The notes under the pieces: generated by a model | The model's input: only the letters and a program-made list of their open reading frames with translations | The model's database searches: none | What the model was told of the DNA's origin: nothing | Source: Lentisphaerae bacterium RIFOXYA12_64_32 | GTDB taxonomy: Bacteria > Verrucomicrobiota > Lentisphaeria > Oligosphaerales > YB12-FULL-65-16 | Assembly: GCA_001803235.1 (NCBI GenBank) | Contig: MHBL01000017.1 | Coordinates: 1 to 37,319 of the forward strand | Length of the DNA stretch: 37,319 bases | Direction of reading: 5' to 3' | Shown here: positions 25,915 through 33,263 of the stretch, one piece after another | Layout: the number at the start of each line of letters is the position of its first letter | Numbering within the stretch: the first letter of the stretch is position 1 | Made by a program: the position numbers and the translations under genes

Positions 25915-25967
25915 GTCCTTCCCGCCCGTCCAGGCCCGGCAGCCGGGCCTGGACGGGCGGGAAGGAC
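25915..25967. repeat. Perfect 25-base inverted repeat with 3-base loop
   Basis: Arms 25915-25939 and 25943-25967 are exact complements around CAG. It resembles the 27-base stem at 15372-15428 in size, loop and pyrimidine-rich left arm (shared CTTCCC and CCCGTCC). It lies downstream of the transposase remnant and upstream of the large orphan gene. Confidence 0.85.
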
Positions 25968-26167
25968 CGCATTTCTCCCCATCCCTTGCTCTTCCACCCA
26001 ACCGGTAGTACAGTCGCCTCGTGACCAGAGAAAAGCAATCTCTTATTAGTTTCTGTGGACCAGGACGAGATCCATTGTGGCTTCAATTTGCCACATCCCT
26101 TGCCCGGCCACCCCGGCCCGACCTCACGCCATCAGATCTTCTGTCGGTTCCAACTTTGGAGGGTACA

Positions 26168-29100
26168 GTGGGTACTGTTCGCATTACCGTGCTGGTGGTT
26201 TGGCTTCTTGGTTGCGCGATCTGGTCCCAGGCCGCAACGGTTCACCTGGAGGGTATGGAGTTTGAGGCCCCGTCCGCATGGGAGCGTGTAGACCGCGATC
26301 GCGACAAGGCCGACTCCGTCCTGGCAATCCTTGAGTGCAGCGCCGAGCGCGACCAACCGGCGATGACGGCCTGTGTCTGGAGTCGCTACAACCGCCAGCC
26401 CACCACCGAGCAGGAGTGTGTTGGCTGGAGCGATGCCGAAGCTCGCGCCAACGTGCAACTGCATGCCGGCGCCCAGATCATCACGCTTACGGTGGGCGGC
26501 AAACCCCACACGGCCATTCGCTATGTTGATGGACAGAAGACAAGCTTCGCTGTCACTTTCATTCACCCTCGAGCGGCTGGAACTGCCGTCATCACCGTAT
26601 CGAAGGTGGTTGAATCGCTACCCCTGCCAGCGGCACGTCTGCTGGCGGCACTCCCGGCGATCGTCTCTGCCAGTGATTCGCAGGCCGGCGGGGTTTCACC
26701 TGTGCCAGCAGGCCAAACGCAGCCGCCGAACGCCGCTCCCGCAGTTGCGCCCGCCGCCGCGCCAGCACCTGTCAGCGCACCTCCGGGCGCGCAGCCCCCA
26801 GCCGGGCAGGTGCAGCGTGCGGATAGCCCCGATGTCTCCTTGCCCGTGCCCGCAGGATGGTCGCGTGCCGAAGCTGCTGTCGAGCAGCAGGCCGGCGGCG
26901 TCGTGCTGGTCCGCAACGGCGCTCCACGGCAGGTCATCCTGGCGCAGCAGAAGCCACTGGGCACGTTCGCCACGGCGGAGGAAGCCAACAACGCAAAAGC
27001 CGGGGTGATTGTGCAGGCCATCCTCGGGGAAACCGACAATCCGGTGACCAACATTGCCTTTTCGGGCACGCAGACAGAGTCCATTCGCAGCGGCAACGGC
27101 GATCAGACGATGTTCCTAATCCCCTACGTGCGCGGCACACAACTCTGCGCCGTCCTGGTTCGCGTGGATGAGAAACGCGATGCGCTTCCGCCTGAGGTGT
27201 TGGCGATCCTGCAGGGCGCGCGGGTCGAAGGCTGGCCTGCCGGGGCCGCCGCTGGCACCAGCGCCACGGGCATGCCCGCGGCGGCGCCGACCGCGATGGC
27301 TCCGGCAGCGCCGGCAACCCCAGTTGACTCAGCCACCCCGGATGCCGGCACCTCCTCTGACAGCACTGCAGCAAGCGATGTGACTGCCCCCTCACCCACA
27401 CTGGCCAAGACCGGTCAGTCGCAATTCGATGCCGCCGATGAACTGACCGAAAAACAGATCGCCTCTTTGCCGGCTGACATCAAGGTGGAACTCAAGGCCG
27501 TCAAGGCGATGGGGAACGACACTCTCTGGACGAACGTGGGCACGCTGCAGGCGATGGATCTGCCGCGCAATGTGGAGCCTGCCCCGGCCGTGGATACCTC
27601 GGCCCTCTACCAACTCGCCGACCTGCATCCGCGCGCGGCCATTTCCTCGGCCATGCAGATGCATCGCCTGACGATCGGACCGATGACGCCTCAGCAGGAG
27701 AAGCAGTTTGGCGCCAAGTGGGGCGCGATGATGCAGAACCCGACCAAGCCGGTCGTGGACTATTTCAGGAAGGCCGGCCCTCTGATGGCCGAGCACAACT
27801 CGCTGCGCGCCCGCATGGCCGCCGCCGCGGTGGATTACGACCTGGTGATGCAGGAGGCCCAGGTTGCCTTCAGCGAAGATGGCAGCGATGCTTTGGATGG
27901 AATGTTCCTGGAAAGCGCTCTGCTCACGGACGAGATAGCGAGCTATCAGGCGCGGCTGTCTCAGGTCACCGATCTGCTCTTATCCCTGGGTGATCCACCC
28001 AACCCGGTCAAGAGCAAGGCGCTGCTTGCCCTCAAGCACCAGGATGCTCTGCGCCAGATGCGCGCGCTCATGGGCACGGACGAAGGGAGTTGGGTCCTGG
28101 AGAATGTCGTCACCGGTCCCAGCACCATCGGGAACACATGGTCCGCTACCGTTGATGGCCAGCGCGTCACCCCTGCCCCCAAGGCAACGCAGCAGCGCAA
28201 AGGCAATGTCATCGTCTCTGCCGGTGGCGACGGCATGAGCGACGTGGCGTCGGACGACAAGCCCGCCACCACGCTTCGGTTTACCTGGGCCGAGCCCCCT
28301 TCGCGCCTGGCCCCTGTTCCCATCGGAATTTGGGAAGGTCTGCGCAGACAGATGCGGGAGGCAAAGAAGCAGGCCGATGCCGAAGCCACCAAGGACGCGG
28401 CGCCCGCCCAGGTGGACAAGAGTGATCCCGCAACTGCGGCGTTCCTGCGAAGTGTTGATGACACCTTCGCTGCCGCTGCGGCGGTTGGCGAGGAGATGAC
28501 ACTGCCGGACGACCTCCAGGGGTGTCAGCCCGCCTGGGCTCAGGCGCCCGAGTCGGTGCTCGCCTGCCGTTTCGTCTGGGATCCGGCCAATGACAAGCTC
28601 TTTGCCTCGCGCGCAACAGCCCAGAACATCCGCGTGCGTTTCACGCTTCGCCAGGGCCAGTCGTACATATGGTCCGACATCCAGCACGACAACGACGGGA
28701 TGAAGATGCTGGTGCCCCGACCGACGATCTTCAACGGCAAACTCAAGGATGTTCTGGAAGTGGCCTTGGATTTCCCGATCGAACGCAGTCCCGTCATTAC
28801 CTACGTTTACCGGTGGGATCCCACCGGCGCGGCTACGCCCTTTCGCCGCCCCGATTCCGGTCAGATCGCCAATCTCGCCCCGGCGCCGTCTTCCCCGACG
28901 GAGTCCCTGAACATGTCCCCCGATGAGATCAATCGCTGCATCGGCGAGTACCAGAAGGAGATCGGCCAGTACCAGGAGGATATCGAGCGCTACAAGCAGG
29001 CAATGCAGACGGCCAAGACTCCCGATGACCGCAAGCACTTTGATTGGCTGATCATGGCCCGCGAAGCCGACATCCAGCTTCAGAAGGATCGCATCCAGAC

Positions 29101-30754
29101 CCTGCAGACCGGGCAGTACACCCACACCTACACCGGCTTCGACACCTACTGCCAGCGCCAGGCAACCAATGACTTCGCCAAGTGGTGCAACGACCGCGCT
29201 GCTTACCAACGCATCGTGCAAGGCACCAACCGGTTGATCGAAATGCTCCCCCCGAGCGGAAACCGCGAGACCATCCGCGCGCAGATGCGCACGCAACTGG
29301 CCAAGAATGGCGGCGTGCGCGACTTGGCAACAGCCCAGCGGCTCTCGGCCTATGTGCAGAAGCAGCTCAATCTGTCACTGGCCAATGATCGTGACAAATG
29401 GCAGTTGCGCGGTGATGAAGCCGAGGCGTTCGAGGATTCGTGCCAGAAGCTCAAGACGACCTGCGATGTGGCGATCAATGTTCTGGGTGGAGGCGCCGCC
29501 GCCCCCATCCTCTACGCCTACACCGCTGCCACCGGCTACGTCGAGGGCGGCCCCATGGGCGCAATCCGCAGCGCTTCCAGCACCTATTCGGCGGCCGCTT
29601 CCAGCGCTTGGAGCATCTACGATGGCTACAAGAAGGGCGACATCGCCGGCGCCCTCAAAGACGCGGTGTACGACTGGGCCGCGCGCCAGGCCATCCAGAG
29701 CATCGCCACCCGCATCGCCGGCGGCAACGCTGGCAAGCCCAAATCCGATGTGCCAAAGCCCACCTGGAAGGAAGTCGTCAATGCCGACCGCTGGAAGCAG
29801 GAGATGGATATGGGCCGGGCGCAGATGCGGCGCTTCAACGAGGCGCAGACCCGCCTGCTCGAGGCCGGCAGGAATGGCGCCAGCCCTCAGGTGATCTCCC
29901 AACTCCAGGCCGAGGCCCGCCAGATGGCGATAGTCATCAACTCCAGCCCCACCGCCAAGAACGTCCTCAAGTACCGCGCTAATCCCACGCTCAAACGCGC
30001 ATTCGACACCCACGTCCGCACCGTCTACGCCGAAGTGGACGCCCGCGTGATCAAGAGGATGGAAGACCAGAAATGGAACACGAAGGACTGGGCCACCCGC
30101 GATTTCCGCAACGCCTCCAGCATGGGCACACCCAACATGGATCGCGACTGGGGCCTGGTCGAGCACGAAGGCATGGAACTGCTCAGGGATGGCCAGACCG
30201 TCACGAAATACCAATGGTGCGAGGATGCATCGGCGGCCTATAAAGACGCGTACAAGGAAGTCACCGGGCGCTCCTCCAGCGGCGCCTTCCAGACCGTCAC
30301 CTATTCAGGACACCCCGAAGCCTTCAAGGATTGCGCAGTGCTCAATGGCCGTATCGCCCAGGCAGACCCCAAGTGGGCTGGGCAGTCGATGGACGTGATC
30401 CGCTACAAGATTGACCACGCCCAGCACGATACTGCTTCCTTCTACGTCAACCAGATGGAGGCCTCGCGCCAGCTCTCCAAAGAGATCACCACCAAGATCG
30501 GCCCCTTCATCAACGTCGCCACCCCAACGGGCCTGCCCGGCACGCCGGAGTACCTCAAGCAGCTCCAGCGCATCCAGGAGACGCAGGACCACGTGCGTGC
30601 CCTTCGCGACCTGACCAACGAGTTCGGCGAAGGGCGCATCGACCCGCTCAGCTACCGCGAAAGGATGTGGCAGCTCACCGGTGGCAAGACCCTGAACCAG
30701 GTGACCGAGCAGATAACGACCATTGCCGAAGGAGCAAAGAAGTCGCAGCGCTGA
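26168..30754 (+). CDS. Very large secreted protein of unknown function
   Basis: I choose the GTG at 26168, after GGAGGG, because a signal peptide follows (VRITVLVVWLLGCAIWSQA). The 1528-residue protein has two related N-terminal domains of DcrB/PsbP-like pattern (about 25-165, FEAPSAWERV; about 220-355, LPVPAGWSRA) joined by an Ala/Pro linker. A second Ala/Pro-rich linker spans about 360-410. A long, mainly helical middle follows, then a coiled coil near 915-980 (CIGEYQKEIGQYQEDIERYK). About 1100-1150 are a Gly/Ala hydrophobic stretch (NVLGGGAAAPILYAYTAATG). A helical C-terminus contains ASSMGTPNMDRDWGLVEHEG and YKDAYKEVTGRSSSGAF. I recognise no catalytic family. The Gly/Ala segment before a variable-looking C-terminus recalls polymorphic toxin pre-domains, but that is weak inference. 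GAT, AAT and CAG codons appear commoner than in neighbours. Confidence 0.85.
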   Translation: MGTVRITVLVVWLLGCAIWSQAATVHLEGMEFEAPSAWERVDRDRDKADSVLAILECSAERDQPAMTACVWSRYNRQPTTEQECVGWSDAEARANVQLHAGAQIITLTVGGKPHTAIRYVDGQKTSFAVTFIHPRAAGTAVITVSKVVESLPLPAARLLAALPAIVSASDSQAGGVSPVPAGQTQPPNAAPAVAPAAAPAPVSAPPGAQPPAGQVQRADSPDVSLPVPAGWSRAEAAVEQQAGGVVLVRNGAPRQVILAQQKPLGTFATAEEANNAKAGVIVQAILGETDNPVTNIAFSGTQTESIRSGNGDQTMFLIPYVRGTQLCAVLVRVDEKRDALPPEVLAILQGARVEGWPAGAAAGTSATGMPAAAPTAMAPAAPATPVDSATPDAGTSSDSTAASDVTAPSPTLAKTGQSQFDAADELTEKQIASLPADIKVELKAVKAMGNDTLWTNVGTLQAMDLPRNVEPAPAVDTSALYQLADLHPRAAISSAMQMHRLTIGPMTPQQEKQFGAKWGAMMQNPTKPVVDYFRKAGPLMAEHNSLRARMAAAAVDYDLVMQEAQVAFSEDGSDALDGMFLESALLTDEIASYQARLSQVTDLLLSLGDPPNPVKSKALLALKHQDALRQMRALMGTDEGSWVLENVVTGPSTIGNTWSATVDGQRVTPAPKATQQRKGNVIVSAGGDGMSDVASDDKPATTLRFTWAEPPSRLAPVPIGIWEGLRRQMREAKKQADAEATKDAAPAQVDKSDPATAAFLRSVDDTFAAAAAVGEEMTLPDDLQGCQPAWAQAPESVLACRFVWDPANDKLFASRATAQNIRVRFTLRQGQSYIWSDIQHDNDGMKMLVPRPTIFNGKLKDVLEVALDFPIERSPVITYVYRWDPTGAATPFRRPDSGQIANLAPAPSSPTESLNMSPDEINRCIGEYQKEIGQYQEDIERYKQAMQTAKTPDDRKHFDWLIMAREADIQLQKDRIQTLQTGQYTHTYTGFDTYCQRQATNDFAKWCNDRAAYQRIVQGTNRLIEMLPPSGNRETIRAQMRTQLAKNGGVRDLATAQRLSAYVQKQLNLSLANDRDKWQLRGDEAEAFEDSCQKLKTTCDVAINVLGGGAAAPILYAYTAATGYVEGGPMGAIRSASSTYSAAASSAWSIYDGYKKGDIAGALKDAVYDWAARQAIQSIATRIAGGNAGKPKSDVPKPTWKEVVNADRWKQEMDMGRAQMRRFNEAQTRLLEAGRNGASPQVISQLQAEARQMAIVINSSPTAKNVLKYRANPTLKRAFDTHVRTVYAEVDARVIKRMEDQKWNTKDWATRDFRNASSMGTPNMDRDWGLVEHEGMELLRDGQTVTKYQWCEDASAAYKDAYKEVTGRSSSGAFQTVTYSGHPEAFKDCAVLNGRIAQADPKWAGQSMDVIRYKIDHAQHDTASFYVNQMEASRQLSKEITTKIGPFINVATPTGLPGTPEYLKQLQRIQETQDHVRALRDLTNEFGEGRIDPLSYRERMWQLTGGKTLNQVTEQITTIAEGAKKSQR

Positions 30755-30852
30755 CGCGGGAATCCAAGGAGACATGTAACGGGCACGATCTGCGCATGCC
30801 CCTTGATGCCCTGCAAAGCCCTGCTGTGTGGGCCTTGGGGTCAGTGGGCCTT

Positions 30853-30944
30853 GGGGTCAGGCCTTGGAATTTGCAATCGGCCCCCCGGCGCCCTTTCACC
30901 GGTACCTACACTTCTATCAATTGCACATTCCAAGGCCTGACCCC
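30853..30944. mobile_element. REPIN-like palindromic element (RAYT-type inverted repeat)
   Basis: Two 25-base inverted repeats, 30853-30877 (GGGGTCAGGCCTTGGAATTT then GCAAT) and 30920-30944, match at 24 of 25 positions around a 42-base centre. A partial extra copy of the left end (CCTTGGGGTCAG) lies just upstream. The GGGGTCAGGCCTT end resembles REP sequences mobilised by REP-associated tyrosine (Y1) transposases. No such transposase is in the window, so the element is non-autonomous. It lies eight bases from the truncation point of a gene fragment. Confidence 0.75.
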
Positions 30945-30951
30945 AGCGCCT

Positions 30952-31311
30952 CTGCTGCTGAGCCACTGCCGCACGACCGCGGAAAAGACCGACCTGCTCA
31001 CCGGCGGCCCCATCGTTCTCGTGCCCGCAGTCCCGAATGACTGGGCGGGCCGGTTCCGGCTCCGTGCGCGCGGTGGGTTTGTCGTCAACGTCCAGTTCCA
31101 GCGCAACCGCCGGCCCGTCGAGGTCCGCATCGAGTCCGAGCGCGGCCAGACGCTCGTCATCGCCAACCCGTTCGCCGAATGCCAGGTCACGAAGGACGGC
31201 AAACCGCTGCTGACCAGCCAGGACGCCACACTCTCCATCCCCACCCGTCCCGGCGACGTACTCGAGTTCGCCGGCACCGGCACCCGCGCACCGGGACCGG
31301 CCCCCAGGTAG
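30952..31311 (+). pseudogene. 3' fragment of a second GH95-like glycoside hydrolase gene
   Basis: Encodes about 119 residues matching the C-terminus of the 21406 gene. The stretch from SHCRTTAEKTDLLTGGPIVL to IESERGQTL has one clear amino-acid change (S to N), and DNA at 30956-31150 matches 24002-24195 with only a few differences. The last third diverges. It has no start, signal peptide or catalytic domain; the break point is next to the REPIN-like element. It is a remnant of a duplication or recombination. Confidence 0.85.
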
Positions 31312-31335
31312 ACACGGACGAACCCGCTGGGAGCA

Positions 31336-31458
31336 GTGGCGCGGGACCTCCGGGACCGCAGCAAGGTGCCTCGGGGCCGTCTCGGCCCGAGGCTCTCGGC
31401 CGGGGACCGGCCGGCGCACCCTACCTCGGCGCGGGACGCGCCGAGCCACCACCCGATC
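31336..31458 (+). repeat. Dispersed structured repeat, family R1, copy 2
   Basis: Gap-free match to 136-260, with GTGGCGCGG and CCGAGCCAC ends. It lies between the 3' ends of two convergent gene remnants. Confidence 0.75.
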
Positions 31459-31533
31459 CATACCATCCTTCGAAAAACAGGACGCACACGGTGGCACGGC
31501 AGCCCGTGTCGACGTAGGGCAGACGCGAGGGGA

Positions 31534-31680
31534 TCCGCTCGGGTCGGAGTGGACCACGCGCCAGGCGTAGTTGGGATCCGGGTTCCCGATGTAATCATCG
31601 AGCGGCCCGGCCCCGATCACCCCAGGAAAGACCAAGAGCACGAGAACTCAGGCAAGGTGAACGACCCGTCGTCGCGGCAT
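31534..31680 (-). pseudogene. 5' remnant of a PhoPQ-activated pathogenicity-related-type protein
   Basis: The ATG at 31680 follows GAGGAGCG, a good ribosome binding site. It reads MPRRRVVHLA, then an in-frame TGA at 31650-31648, then VLVLLVFPGVIGAG (the rest of a signal peptide) and PLDDYIGNPDPNYAWRVVHS. The last segment resembles the mature N-terminus of the PhoPQ-activated pathogenicity-related family, secreted alpha/beta-hydrolase-like proteins normally of some 400 or more residues. Homology stops after about 47 codons. The gene carries both a nonsense codon in the signal peptide and loss of nearly all the coding region. Family assignment rests on a short stretch. Confidence 0.6.
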
Positions 31681-31811
31681 GATGACTGCGCTCCTCGGGT
31701 TGATTCCGCGCGCAGAAGATAGCGCCGTCCACCCATAGCGGCAAGACCCCAGGCCGCCTGCCTGCGCGTCGGGCGGGGCCATGCGGTATGCGGGGCCAGC
31801 GCGGCGACTCT

Positions 31812-32690
31812 TCACTTCTGCAGGGCAGCGATGAAGGCATTGCCCACGTCGCGCAGGTAGGCGATCAGGCCGGGACGCAGTTCGGCGGGGATGCGCCTGA
31901 GGTCCTGCTCGTAGCTGATGTCCCCGTCGTAGCCAATGGCTTTCAGGCCGGCGATGAAGTCGGCCCAGTCGAGCGAGCCGGTGTGCGGCAACAGGTGCAG
32001 GTCGGCCCCGGCGAAGTTGTCGTGAATGTGGGTCATCTTGAGCCGCCCGCCGATAGCCTTCAGCGCGTCCGACTGTCTGTGGCCGGCGATATGGGCGTGG
32101 CCGGTGTCCCAGCAAATGCCGTGCGCCCCGCCCCATTCGGCGTTGATGGTGTCCACCAGTTCGATCAGTTCGTCCACCTTCGCGCAGTACCGGCGGCGCG
32201 GATGGCAGGCGGCGTCCCCCTGCATGTTCTCCACCGCGAAGTGGACGCCCAGCTTCTCCGCCTGCTCCAGCCAGGGCCGCAGGTGCACCAGCGCGGCGTC
32301 CCGGCAGGGCGCGGCGGCGTAGCATTCGGCCGGCTCGTTGGTAGTGTACGGGTGCAGCGCCACCCAGCGCACGCCGAGCATGGCCGCACCCTCGATGGCG
32401 AGGGACATGACCCGCTCGAATCTCGCCCAGTTTTCGGGCGACGGGTCGCCCCACGGGAACAGAAACGGCACATGGGCGTATCGGAACACACCGCCGTTCT
32501 TGGCAGCGCAGTTCATCGCGCGATCGATCTCGCCGCGCCAGTCGCCGTCGTAGAAGGCTTTATCGGCCAGCGGAAAATCGTAGACGTGGAAGCCGTCGTC
32601 AGCCGCCATTTGCACGGCGTCCGTGGCGGTCACCGGCGTATGGCCGACGCCGCCGCCGTAGAGGCCCAGCAGGTTGACGGACAATTCCAT
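31812..32690 (-). CDS. Sugar phosphate isomerase/epimerase-type TIM barrel
   Basis: 292 residues; GGAGG precedes the ATG. This is an intact AP-endonuclease-2/xylose-isomerase-like barrel with expected metal ligands: Glu in FAVENMQ, Asp and His in CWDTGHAH, His in THIHDN and Glu in ISYEQD. There is no signal peptide, so it is cytoplasmic. Relatives interconvert ketoses or inositol derivatives with a divalent metal; the substrate is unknown. It is not a close copy of the isomerase at 14134-14976. It is one of the few intact genes in a region otherwise rich in remnants. Confidence 0.9.
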   Translation of the reverse strand: MELSVNLLGLYGGGVGHTPVTATDAVQMAADDGFHVYDFPLADKAFYDGDWRGEIDRAMNCAAKNGGVFRYAHVPFLFPWGDPSPENWARFERVMSLAIEGAAMLGVRWVALHPYTTNEPAECYAAAPCRDAALVHLRPWLEQAEKLGVHFAVENMQGDAACHPRRRYCAKVDELIELVDTINAEWGGAHGICWDTGHAHIAGHRQSDALKAIGGRLKMTHIHDNFAGADLHLLPHTGSLDWADFIAGLKAIGYDGDISYEQDLRRIPAELRPGLIAYLRDVGNAFIAALQK

Positions 32691-32797
32691 GGCTCATCCC
32701 TCCGGTTCGTTCATCAGGTGACTGCCGGGCTTGCCTGAAAGACGGTGCGCCGTATTTCGCGTGCCGAATCGATGCAGAGTCCGGCGAAGACTCCCCG

Positions 32798-33169
32798 CTA
32801 GAACCCGCCGCCGCCGTTGACCCGGCACTCGAGAAAGACCAGGTCCGGGCTCTGCGCCAGCACGTCGCCGCGCAGTCGGCAGGCGCCGTAGTCCGAGCCG
32901 GTACCGGAGATGGCGGCGTTGATCTCGGAAATCGCGGCTGCAGGATACTGCGCCTTGAACCAGGCCAGGGTCTTGGGGCGCCATCCATGCGCTGCGGTGA
33001 TACTACCGCCAAGGTACGCAACGCGCACCGGACCGCCGGCCTGGAGCTTGGCAAAGAAATTCGGCAACCCATCCCGGGGCCGGAACTCCTCTGCGACGTT
33101 CACATCGTGGTTGTAGGGTGCGGCGCAGGCAACCCCGGCAAGCACTAACAGCGACAGCGTGGTTCTCAT
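32798..33169 (-). pseudogene. Truncated SGNH/GDSL hydrolase, N-terminal part
   Basis: The ATG at 33169 opens a signal peptide (MRTTLSLLVLAGVACA). It is followed by VRVAYLGGSITAAHGWRPKT, which holds block I of SGNH hydrolases with the nucleophile Ser in GGSIT, then NAAISGTGSDYGACRLRGDV for block II and LVFLE. Reading stops at TAG after GGGGF, at 123 codons, where full-length members continue to the block III Asn and block V Asp-His. The catalytic Asp/His are absent, so it cannot be active. A short deletion or rearrangement before 32798 is likely, since the following DNA does not continue the family in any frame I checked. Confidence 0.7.
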
Positions 33170-33263
33170 ATTGATGGTATCCGCCTTTCCGGTTTCACGA
33201 AGGCACAGGAAGATAGCGCCAGGCAGGGACATCCCTGCCTGGATGAGCTGGGACACAGGTTGC

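Noticed and set aside
27980..29296. Minus-strand frame of 438 codons opposite the large orphan gene
   Set aside because: Composition of a shadow frame, and the plus frame is continuous with a signal peptide.
30781..30801. Terminator after the large orphan gene (GGGCA/TGCCC arms)
   Set aside because: Only five paired bases, a long loop and no T-tract.
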